Below are positions 1 through 5,358 of a DNA stretch of 6,025 nucleotides, piece after piece. The position numbers and the translations under genes were made by a program. Origin of the DNA: DASSWB01 sp035705495. Lineage in GTDB: Bacteria; Bacteroidota; Bacteroidia; Flavobacteriales; Flavobacteriaceae. Below the pieces are notes generated by a model. It saw nothing but the letters and a program-made list of their open reading frames with translations. It was not told where the DNA came from and made no database searches. The stretch covers positions 1 through 6,025 of the forward strand of contig DASSWB010000039.1 in assembly GCA_035705495.1 (NCBI GenBank), given 5' to 3'. The stretch's first letter is position 1, and each line of letters begins with the position of its first letter.

Positions 1-237
1 GAATTGGTTCGCATCAATAAGAATCCTATTTCCTTCTTCGGATTTGGATGGGATTATAGCGGCGCAGTTGTTTATGAAGGAGGCAAACTGGACGACACGA
101 ATATTCGCGTATTTGTAGCGCCCCAAACAGAAATTCCGAACAAATTTTACGGTGATCAAAAAATAGAAGCAACCCAAGAGGAAATTGACGAACTGGATTT
201 ACGGGTCAGTTCCATCCTATATCAGGAAATTGAATGA
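1..237 (+). CDS. C-terminal end of an unrecognised protein (partial, 5' end outside window)
   Basis: The reading frame is open from the first base and ends at TGA (235-237), giving 78 residues with no methionine. The true start therefore very probably lies upstream; the TTG at position 4 is a weak alternative. The fragment has an aromatic and glycine-rich patch (FFGFGWDYSG, about residues 12-21), then a beta-rich middle (VVYEGGKL, IRVFVAP), then an acidic helical segment (EATQEEIDELDLRV) near the end. I do not recognise the family and no catalytic motif is visible. Its stop overlaps the start of the LD-carboxypeptidase gene by four bases (ATGA), so the two are probably co-transcribed and translationally coupled. 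That is the only clue to its role. Confidence 0.7.
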   Translation, partial: ELVRINKNPISFFGFGWDYSGAVVYEGGKLDDTNIRVFVAPQTEIPNKFYGDQKIEATQEEIDELDLRVSSILYQEIE

Positions 238-1130
238 CAAAACCTGAATTTTTAAAACCCGGAGATAAAATTGCGATCACAGCGACCGCCAGAAAAATCA
301 CCCCGGAAGAAATTTTGCCTGCAATTATTTTGCTGAATGAATGGGGTTTAAATCCGGTTATTGGCGCTTCAATTGGCAAAGAGTTCAACCAATTTGCAGG
401 CACTGACGAACAAAGGGCCGAAGATTTTCAACAATTACTTGACAATCCTGATATCAAAGCTATTTGGTGCGCCCGCGGTGGATACGGAACGGTTAGGATT
501 ATTGATCAAATTGATTTTTCAGAATTTAAAAAATCACCGAAATGGATTATTGGCTATTCAGATGTTACCGTTTTGCATTCTCATATCAATAACCTCGGAT
601 TTTCAACCCTTCACGCACAAATAGCGCATAATATCAACACAAAATCTGATGCTACACGTGAATCTCTTCAAAAAGCTCTTTTTGGGGAATTGAAAAATTA
701 TACTTTTCCAACTTCGGAAAAACATAGAATTGGTAAAGTTAAAGGAGAAATAATTGGTGGAAATCTTTCCATGTTGTATTCTTTAATGGGCTCTCCGTCT
801 GATATTAAAACCGATGGAAAAATATTGTTTTTAGAAGATTTGGATGAATATTTATATCATATTGACCGAATGCTCATGAACTTAAAACGGAATGGTTTTT
901 TTGAAAATTTAAAAGGCTTGATTGTTGGCGGAATGTCTGACATGAATGATAATCCGATTCCTTTTGGAAAATCTGCAGAAGAGATTATCTGGGATACCGT
1001 TATAGAATATGATTTCCCCGTAATCTTTAATTTTCCGGCAGGACATATTGAAGACAACCGAGCGTTGATGATGGGAAGTGAGATTGAACTCGAAGTCTTA
1101 GAACAAAATACAACTTTATTGTTTTTGTAA
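234..1130 (+). CDS. LD-carboxypeptidase, peptidase family S66 (LdcA/MccF-like)
   Basis: A 298-residue protein of typical S66 length with no signal peptide, so cytoplasmic. Family members cleave the L,D bond releasing the terminal D-Ala of murein tetrapeptides during peptidoglycan recycling (LdcA); the MccF branch cleaves microcin C-type peptide nucleotides. The expected Ser-Glu-His triad is readable: Ser109 in the GYSD nucleophile elbow (107-110), Glu201 in FLEDLDE (199-205) and His271 in PAGH (268-271). The N-terminal LKPGDKIAI (7-15) and CARGGYG (79-85) segments are also characteristic. The ATG at 234 is preferred because LKPGDKIAI then sits at the usual distance from the start and because of the ATGA overlap with the preceding gene. 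yraN follows after 9 bases. LdcA-like murein recycling is the more likely role, but MccF-like detoxification cannot be excluded from sequence alone. Confidence 0.93.
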   Translation: MTKPEFLKPGDKIAITATARKITPEEILPAIILLNEWGLNPVIGASIGKEFNQFAGTDEQRAEDFQQLLDNPDIKAIWCARGGYGTVRIIDQIDFSEFKKSPKWIIGYSDVTVLHSHINNLGFSTLHAQIAHNINTKSDATRESLQKALFGELKNYTFPTSEKHRIGKVKGEIIGGNLSMLYSLMGSPSDIKTDGKILFLEDLDEYLYHIDRMLMNLKRNGFFENLKGLIVGGMSDMNDNPIPFGKSAEEIIWDTVIEYDFPVIFNFPAGHIEDNRALMMGSEIELEVLEQNTTLLFL

Positions 1131-1139
1131 TTATAAAAA

Positions 1140-1499
1140 ATGGCTGAACACAACGATTTGGGCAAAAAAGGTGAAGAACGGGCAGTTGCACATCTTTTAA
1201 AAAATGGCTATGAAATCTTAGAACGAAATTACACCTATCAAAAAGCTGAAGTTGATATTATTGCCCGAAAAGAAAACATTTTGGCCGCAGTTGAGGTTAA
1301 AACCAGAAGTACACCGGATTTTGGCGAACCACAGGAGTTTGTGAAACCGAAGCAAATTCAACAACTCATAAAAGCAGTCGATTTCTATGTGAACGATTGT
1401 AATTTAGATGTTGAAGTCCGTTTTGATATTGTGGCAATTATCGAGAACAAAGCGGGAACAAGAATTGAGCATCTGGAGGATGCGTTTTTTCATTTTTAA
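1140..1499 (+). CDS. yraN: YraN family protein (UPF0102), nuclease-fold protein
   Basis: A 119-residue protein, the normal size for UPF0102/YraN. The family has a restriction-endonuclease-like (PD-(D/E)XK) fold, but its biological role is not well established. Visible landmarks in order: LGKKGEERAVAHL (7-19, Glu12 or Glu13 as the helix acid), the AEVDIIAR segment (36-43) with Asp39, EVKTR (52-56) supplying the E-x-K, and VRFDIVAI (93-100), a conserved strand. The nuclease-type acid residues are therefore intact. The ATG at 1140 follows an A-rich stretch (TTATAAAAA) with no Shine-Dalgarno sequence, as is usual in Bacteroidota. It lies 9 bases after the LD-carboxypeptidase and is probably its operon partner. 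The gene ends only 5 bases before the left repeat array and converges with the S23 gene; I saw no terminator hairpin at its 3' end. Confidence 0.93.
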   Translation: MAEHNDLGKKGEERAVAHLLKNGYEILERNYTYQKAEVDIIARKENILAAVEVKTRSTPDFGEPQEFVKPKQIQQLIKAVDFYVNDCNLDVEVRFDIVAIIENKAGTRIEHLEDAFFHF

Positions 1500-1504
1500 A
1501 AAGA

Positions 1505-1550
1505 AGTGGTCAGGGTGTCAGTGGGCAGTGGTCAGTCAGTAGTTGTTAGG
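1505..1550. repeat. Left degenerate heptamer array (GTGGTCA-type)
   Basis: This G-rich stretch between yraN and the S23 gene is built from imperfect units of about seven bases: GTGGTCA at 1506-1512, GGGTGTCA at 1513-1520, GTGGGCA at 1521-1527, GTGGTCA at 1528-1534, then the partial units GTCA and GTAG. Composition differs sharply from the A/T-rich spacers around it. Positions 1518-1536 match the reverse complement of 1936-1954 at 15 of 19 bases, making this the left arm of an inverted repeat around the S23 gene. All units read on one strand, so the array cannot fold on itself as a terminator. Confidence 0.75.
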
Positions 1551-1559
1551 ATTTGATAT

Positions 1560-1916
1560 TCATTTTTCCATGTCGAGAGATTTAATCAATCCGTTTATTA
1601 TTTTGGATATTTCTGTGGATTGATTTATCAGCTGATTCTTTTCTTGAGAATTCAGAAAACTCAACCGTTCAGCAAGATAAAGCATTGATTTTACTTCACT
1701 ATAAGACGCTAGTGCAATGAAGAGAAATCTTCTGAAATCCTTGTTTGAACTTCTATCAAAACCTTCAGCAATATTATTTGAAATAGATACCGCCGCTCTA
1801 CAGATTTGGTTTTTGAAATCCCAATCTTTTAAATCCTCAAAACGAGCATAAATCGCAACGGCCAAATCCTGCGACTTCTGCCAAGCAATAACGTCTTCAA
1901 ATTTTTTAATTTTCAT
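1560..1916 (-). CDS. Four-helix-bundle protein, S23 / 23S rRNA intervening-sequence protein family
   Basis: A 118-residue protein of the S23 family (four helix bundle, TIGR02436-like), first known from open reading frames inside intervening sequences of 23S rRNA but in Bacteroidota mostly found as isolated chromosomal genes of unknown function. The signature is complete: FEDVIAWQKSQDLA (6-19), then QICRAAVSISNNIAEGFDR (37-55), then FRRFLFIALASYSEVKSML (61-79). The length is normal, so the gene looks intact. It is entirely helical in appearance, with no signal peptide and no catalytic motif. The fold is related to the Avd accessory protein of diversity-generating retroelements, but no reverse transcriptase or template repeat is present here. 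It starts 38 bases after the zinc-ribbon stop codon. The A/T-only stretch 1917-1935, between the right repeat and the ATG, is the obvious place for a private promoter or leader. Heptamer repeats flank it on both sides. Confidence 0.93.
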   Translation of the reverse strand: MKIKKFEDVIAWQKSQDLAVAIYARFEDLKDWDFKNQICRAAVSISNNIAEGFDRSSNKDFRRFLFIALASYSEVKSMLYLAERLSFLNSQEKNQLINQSTEISKIINGLIKSLDMEK

Positions 1917-1933
1917 ATTATTTAATTTATATA

Positions 1934-1960
1934 TTACTGACCAATGACTACCGACTAATT
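1934..1960. repeat. Right degenerate heptamer array, inverted relative to the left one
   Basis: Read on the minus strand this segment is TTAGTCG, GTAGTCA, TTGGTCA, GTAA: three units of seven bases of the same GTrGTCA type as at 1505-1550, but inverted. The core 1936-1954 matches the left array (1518-1536) at 15 of 19 positions. It lies upstream of the S23 start, and its outer edge contains the TAG stop codon of the zinc-ribbon gene (1955-1957). Confidence 0.7.
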
Positions 1961-2302
1961 CCTTTTCACCAACGCAAAAAAATCTCCTTCCAAGGGCAAA
2001 TAACCTTGATTGTACAGGAAATAATAAATAGTTCCATTTTTTGTGGTGTATGTACTCGTGAAATATTCGAAATCAAAGCCTTTGGAAAGTAATTTGGATT
2101 TTGTGGTTTTGGTTTTTTCTTCCGGGTTTAGTTCTTCCAAAATGCGGTAATTCTTTCGCAACTTATTGTTGATATTCCTCATTAGGTTTTTACTGTCCTT
2201 ATTCAATTTGTTGTTGAATGAATTCCGACAATAATCACCGCAAAACTTTTTGTCTATTCTACCAACTAATTTTTCCCCACATTCGGGACATGCTTTTTCC
2301 AT
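1955..2302 (-). CDS. Small zinc-ribbon protein (CPxCG type, DUF2116-like)
   Basis: A 115-residue cytoplasmic protein. Four N-terminal cysteines form a treble-clef or zinc-ribbon site: Cys5 and Cys8 in CPECG, Cys21 and Cys25 in KKFCGDYCRN. A basic, Asn- and Lys-rich helical region follows (about 27-72). The C-terminal half is rich in aromatic residues (GFDFEYFTSTY, IYYFLYNQGYLPLEG, FFALVKR) and probably forms a small beta domain. Similar proteins are widespread in Bacteroidota with no assigned function; nucleic-acid binding is a guess based on the zinc ribbon and basic region. The gene starts 23 bases beyond the terminator hairpin of the upstream operon, so it needs its own promoter in that spacer or readthrough. 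The TAG stop lies in the right-hand heptamer repeat. The ending at LVKRN looks natural or at most a few residues short. Confidence 0.85.
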   Translation of the reverse strand: MEKACPECGEKLVGRIDKKFCGDYCRNSFNNKLNKDSKNLMRNINNKLRKNYRILEELNPEEKTKTTKSKLLSKGFDFEYFTSTYTTKNGTIYYFLYNQGYLPLEGDFFALVKRN

Positions 2303-2320
2303 AAGGCTTCAAAAAAATTT

Positions 2321-2353
2321 AAAGAAAAAAGGGCATGAACTTGTGCCCTTTTT
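2321..2353 (-). terminator. Rho-independent terminator of the envelope operon
   Basis: A ten-base-pair stem, AAAAAGGGCA (2326-2335) with TGCCCTTTTT (2344-2353), encloses an eight-base loop. In the minus direction it is followed by TTTTTTCTTT. It begins 22 bases after the stop codon of the gene ending at 2376. Because A and T tracts lie on both sides, it could also work for plus-strand transcription, but no plus-strand gene approaches it. Confidence 0.85.
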
Positions 2354-2375
2354 AATATTTATTGTACAGGCTTTT

Positions 2376-2750
2376 TTAATCACACGGAATAAATTTTCCA
2401 TTATTATAAAGAGAGAAACTTAGCTTATCAAGTAGTACATAAAAATCTGCCGTCTGCGTAAAAAAAGATGCTGGCGGGCTCACCTCTTTTGCCTGTAATG
2501 TTTTGCGCATATTGGTCAGATAATCTTGGCTATCTTCTGTAATACCGTAATTAAATGTAATGGGATCCTCATACTTGTTTCTGAATTGGATATTCCATTC
2601 CATTCTTTTACCCTTTGTCCTTTCGAGCTTGACGCGAAATTCAATCTTGTGATAGCAAGCCGACTGTTGCCATTCTTGCCATTTCGTATGATTTTGGGCG
2701 TTAGACGGTAAAAATGCGATCAGACAAATCAGTAAAAACAAATTCCTCAT
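2376..2750 (-). CDS. Small secreted protein with two cysteines, function unknown
   Basis: A 124-residue protein with a type I signal peptide: Met-Arg-Asn, a hydrophobic core LFLLICLIAFL (4-14) and a probable cut after SNA (Ala18) before Gln19. There is no lipobox cysteine. The mature part of about 106 residues looks beta-rich, with alternating strands such as KIEFRVKLER (35-44), MEWNIQFRNKY (50-60), ITFNYGI (64-70) and FYVLLDKLSFSL (103-114). It has exactly two cysteines, Cys32 near its start and Cys123 as the penultimate residue, well placed for a disulfide joining the two ends. I do not recognise the family with certainty. It starts 7 bases after the large lipoprotein gene and is followed by a terminator, so it is the last gene of the envelope operon and may be a soluble or surface partner of the two lipoproteins. 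Confidence 0.8.
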   Translation of the reverse strand: MRNLFLLICLIAFLPSNAQNHTKWQEWQQSACYHKIEFRVKLERTKGKRMEWNIQFRNKYEDPITFNYGITEDSQDYLTNMRKTLQAKEVSPPASFFTQTADFYVLLDKLSFSLYNNGKFIPCD

Positions 2751-2757
2751 ATAAATT

Positions 2758-5349
2758 TTATTTGTTCATTTTGTAATCATTCAAATATTCAGAAGCCTCT
2801 ACTTCATCCATCATTCTATAGTCCACATTTGCATTATAAAGATTGGTTTCAACGAAAACATAATAAGTTTCGCCTGCCGTAACGTCTATTTGAATTGGAT
2901 CCGACTTATACGAAGCCCAACCTTGAGGTTTTATTTGCATCGTAAGTGTTCCCGGAGTTACTTTAAACGTGTCATAACGCTTATTCCGCAGCTTGCAAAA
3001 AAGTTCGTTATTACAGAAAAATGGAATTTTCACAGCGCTTCCGGCCATTTTACCTTTTCGAATAATGTACACAGTTGCCGTATTTGGTATTGTCTCATTT
3101 TCTTCTAAAATTCTTGAAGGTGATTCGGACAAAGAATTATTCGCTATAACTGAAGACGTTTCATTAATTGTAGGTTCAGTATTCGTTCCTTCATTAACTG
3201 TAATATTGTATTTTATATCCATTGTAACAATATTACCTGCAGTATAGGAAGTGGTTTTGTTGACATGTGGAAATAAAATGCCGTTAACCGATTTGTAGTC
3301 GACATAATCTACAGTTACATATGTGGATTGTTCTAAGTATTTTGCACTGGAAACACTTCTAAGTTTTAGACCCGAATTTACACTGTACAATTCCTTAGAT
3401 TGATTTTTTCCGTCAGAATACTGGATCACATACACATCCTCTCCATCTAAATTACTCATTCCGAGAAGCTTGACATTTTCCATAATTTTCAACTCCGGGA
3501 TCATTGCTGTGGAATTCTTGTACATTTCATTTTGTTCCTTCGTGAAGTCGGTCTTGGATCCCATCATTTCGGTATAACCTTTTTCTCCATCAAAATAGGT
3601 TTTCATATTTACACTATTACCACTGACCTCAATAATTACTTCTCCTTTCCTTGTATTTGTAGTTTTCGTTACCATGTCAATATCAGCATAAGATGTTTTG
3701 AAAGTACGTGTAACAGAAGCTAAATTTTCCACTGCCACCCTACCTCCAATCGCGTCAATGTAACTATTGAAAATAGATTCAACACTTACTCCCTCTGGAG
3801 CAGCTTTTAGAATCACTACATCTTTAAAATCTTCAGCGGAACCTTGTACAGTTTTAAAGCTACCACCTTCTTCCAAAAGAGAAGTATCGGTCGTTTGCGC
3901 CAAATTTTCTGAAGTTTTACCGTTTAAATTTTCTGACGCCGGCGGAACAACAAAATTTGAAGTTGTTCTTCCCAAATCGAAATAATTCACAATTTGCAAA
4001 CCTCTTTTATAAGGTACGTGCAAAGTATCATAGTCAATAACGGATGCCGGTCCTCTTTTCTTGATCACGAAAATATTTTCCCGATCTTCCTTAAGCGGAA
4101 CTCTTGCATAACTGATTGTGGCTGGAAGTGTTTGCCAATTTCTGGTATCTGCTTTTTCCGTTGCCGCTCCAGCTGCATCCGCACCCAATTCTGCAATATC
4201 TCCCGCAACTCCACCAAGAAAATGATCGGCCAACATTCCTATTCCCTTACTCGCTACTTTTTTACTTCCAAAACGAATGGCCATATTGACTACTTCCCGC
4301 ATCATTCTGTCTTTTAAACATTGTCTTGCGATCGGGAAAAAACTTTCGGCCACTTCAAATTCCATTTCATTGTCATCATAAATGATACTGGCTCCTTTGT
4401 AATAACTTTCCCGTTGTGCATATTTTGGAATTGCCAAAGCATTGATGCCAATATTCACTCCAGAAGGAATAGGAATATAAATACTCTCATCGTCAATAGT
4501 TCCAACAAAACCTCCACCTGCACCGGAAGCGGTAAGAATGGTTTGATCTTTTACCGGTCCCAATCCGTTTTCCCAGAATACAATGGCTTCACCTGAAGTT
4601 GGTTGCGCTTCATATTCCAGTCCGAATTGTTCTTTGTATTGGTTATGCTCATTTTGGAATCCGAGTATTTTACTCGTTCGCAGTAAATCTTTCTGAAGTT
4701 GTTCTGGCATGGGAACCCCAAAATACTGTCCGTTGTTATCCAAATAAAGCTCCGCGGCATTTCTATAGGCAATAAAAGCGTTGTTTATATCTCCCGTGGC
4801 TTCATAAAGAATACCTTGGAGAATTTGGGAAAAAGCATCTTCATCATATTTGTTCTTGTTTTCCTTGTAACGCTGATTTAATTCCTGAAGCTTGATATTG
4901 ATACGTTTCGCTTCAACCAATGCCGCATTTGGATCTCCAAGCTGAAAATAATTCAACGCTTTGTAATAATGCAAGGTTACTTTTTCGAAATCTTCTCCTT
5001 TGTATGGCATCGCCATTGGATTGGTTAGATTTGCAGCAATGGTTTGACCCGCATTGGTTTTTATCTCGTCGTCAATAAGAATATAGGCCTCTTCAAAATA
5101 TTTGTTGCTCGACTCATAGTTTCCATTTAAATGTTCCAGTTTTCCTTTTTCGAAAAGATATAAGAGTCGGTTTCTTTTTTTCTGAAGAAATTCATTGCTA
5201 TCTACTTCAGCAGCAGCCTGTTCAAAATTGCTGGACAATAAATTAGCCTGCATGTCCAACGTTCGGTCCTGGTATGTTGTTGCGCACGAACTAAATAAAA
5301 CAATAAAACAACAACACAAAATTTGCTTGAGTGGTTTGTAAAATTTCAT
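2758..5349 (-). CDS. Large multidomain lipoprotein: TPR/COG3014-like region, LolA-like domain, DUF2846-like domain
   Basis: An 863-residue outer-membrane lipoprotein candidate. The signal peptide (ILCCCFIVLFSSC) gives lipidated Cys22. Residues 30-235 form TPR-like helical pairs, for example LFEKGKLEHLNGNYESSNKYF (65-85, first twenty as LFEKGKLEHLNGNYESSNKY), HYYKALNYFQLGDPNAALVE and ILYEATGDINNAFIAYRNAA. Next come FWENGLGPVKDQ (258-269), a Gly/Ala-rich helix (369-396) and TRNWQTLPATISYARVP (402-418), which together recall the COG3014 lipoproteins found beside LpoB-like genes. A low-complexity linker (462-515) leads to a LolA-like beta domain (about 520-720: YIDAIGG, YFDGEKGY, DVYVIQYSDG, DYKSVNGILFPH), like that at the C-terminus of some Bacteroidota M16 peptidases. 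A Ser/Asn/Glu-rich linker (722-755) precedes a DUF2846-like domain (758-835, VYIIRKGKMAGSAVKIPFF). It follows the LpoB-like gene by 9 bases. Domain names are from memory of family patterns; molecular function unknown. Confidence 0.85.
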   Translation of the reverse strand: MKFYKPLKQILCCCFIVLFSSCATTYQDRTLDMQANLLSSNFEQAAAEVDSNEFLQKKRNRLLYLFEKGKLEHLNGNYESSNKYFEEAYILIDDEIKTNAGQTIAANLTNPMAMPYKGEDFEKVTLHYYKALNYFQLGDPNAALVEAKRINIKLQELNQRYKENKNKYDEDAFSQILQGILYEATGDINNAFIAYRNAAELYLDNNGQYFGVPMPEQLQKDLLRTSKILGFQNEHNQYKEQFGLEYEAQPTSGEAIVFWENGLGPVKDQTILTASGAGGGFVGTIDDESIYIPIPSGVNIGINALAIPKYAQRESYYKGASIIYDDNEMEFEVAESFFPIARQCLKDRMMREVVNMAIRFGSKKVASKGIGMLADHFLGGVAGDIAELGADAAGAATEKADTRNWQTLPATISYARVPLKEDRENIFVIKKRGPASVIDYDTLHVPYKRGLQIVNYFDLGRTTSNFVVPPASENLNGKTSENLAQTTDTSLLEEGGSFKTVQGSAEDFKDVVILKAAPEGVSVESIFNSYIDAIGGRVAVENLASVTRTFKTSYADIDMVTKTTNTRKGEVIIEVSGNSVNMKTYFDGEKGYTEMMGSKTDFTKEQNEMYKNSTAMIPELKIMENVKLLGMSNLDGEDVYVIQYSDGKNQSKELYSVNSGLKLRSVSSAKYLEQSTYVTVDYVDYKSVNGILFPHVNKTTSYTAGNIVTMDIKYNITVNEGTNTEPTINETSSVIANNSLSESPSRILEENETIPNTATVYIIRKGKMAGSAVKIPFFCNNELFCKLRNKRYDTFKVTPGTLTMQIKPQGWASYKSDPIQIDVTAGETYYVFVETNLYNANVDYRMMDEVEASEYLNDYKMNK

Positions 5350-5358
5350 AAATGAATA

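Larger units (their letters stand above)
1505..1960 (-). other. Putative S23 cassette bounded by inverted heptamer arrays
   Basis: The segment contains exactly one gene, the S23 protein, with the two arrays lying 9 bases beyond its stop and 17 bases before its start (measured to the nearest repeat base). Both arrays read inward towards the gene. No transposase, recombinase or clear target-site duplication is visible, so calling it mobile is inference from the tight fit of the boundaries. It could be a passively moved cassette, a non-autonomous element, or a gene with paired 5' and 3' untranslated regions. Confidence 0.4.

Noticed and set aside
206..403. Minus-strand open frame of 65 codons across the LD-carboxypeptidase start
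   Set aside because: It is antisense to a well-supported gene, has no recognisable motif and would span the coupled ATGA junction.
857..1165. Minus-strand open frame of 102 codons over the end of the LD-carboxypeptidase and start of yraN
   Set aside because: It is a mirror of two confident genes; the composition is that expected from antisense reading.
1505..1550. Left heptamer array as a terminator between convergent yraN and S23 genes
   Set aside because: All units read on one strand and have no internal complement, so no local hairpin forms and there is no U-tract.
1490..1567. Eight-base direct repeat TCATTTTT at 1490-1497 and 1560-1567 as a target-site duplication
   Set aside because: Both copies lie inside coding ends (yraN and S23) and on the same side of the cassette, and the sequence is low complexity, so chance is the better explanation.
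1505..1960. Diversity-generating retroelement, because the S23 fold resembles the Avd accessory protein
   Set aside because: There is no reverse transcriptase, template/variable repeat pair or C-type lectin target in the window, and the protein has the ordinary S23 signature.
3994..4317. Plus-strand open frame of 107 codons opposite the large lipoprotein gene
   Set aside because: It is rich in Cys, Ser, Ile and Arg as antisense frames typically are, with no domain and no promoter; the opposite strand carries a coherent multidomain protein.
4551..4772. Minus-strand open frame of 73 codons in another frame of the large lipoprotein gene, considered as a frameshifted fragment
   Set aside because: The main frame is uninterrupted through this region with consistent TPR-like sequence, so there is no evidence of a frameshift.
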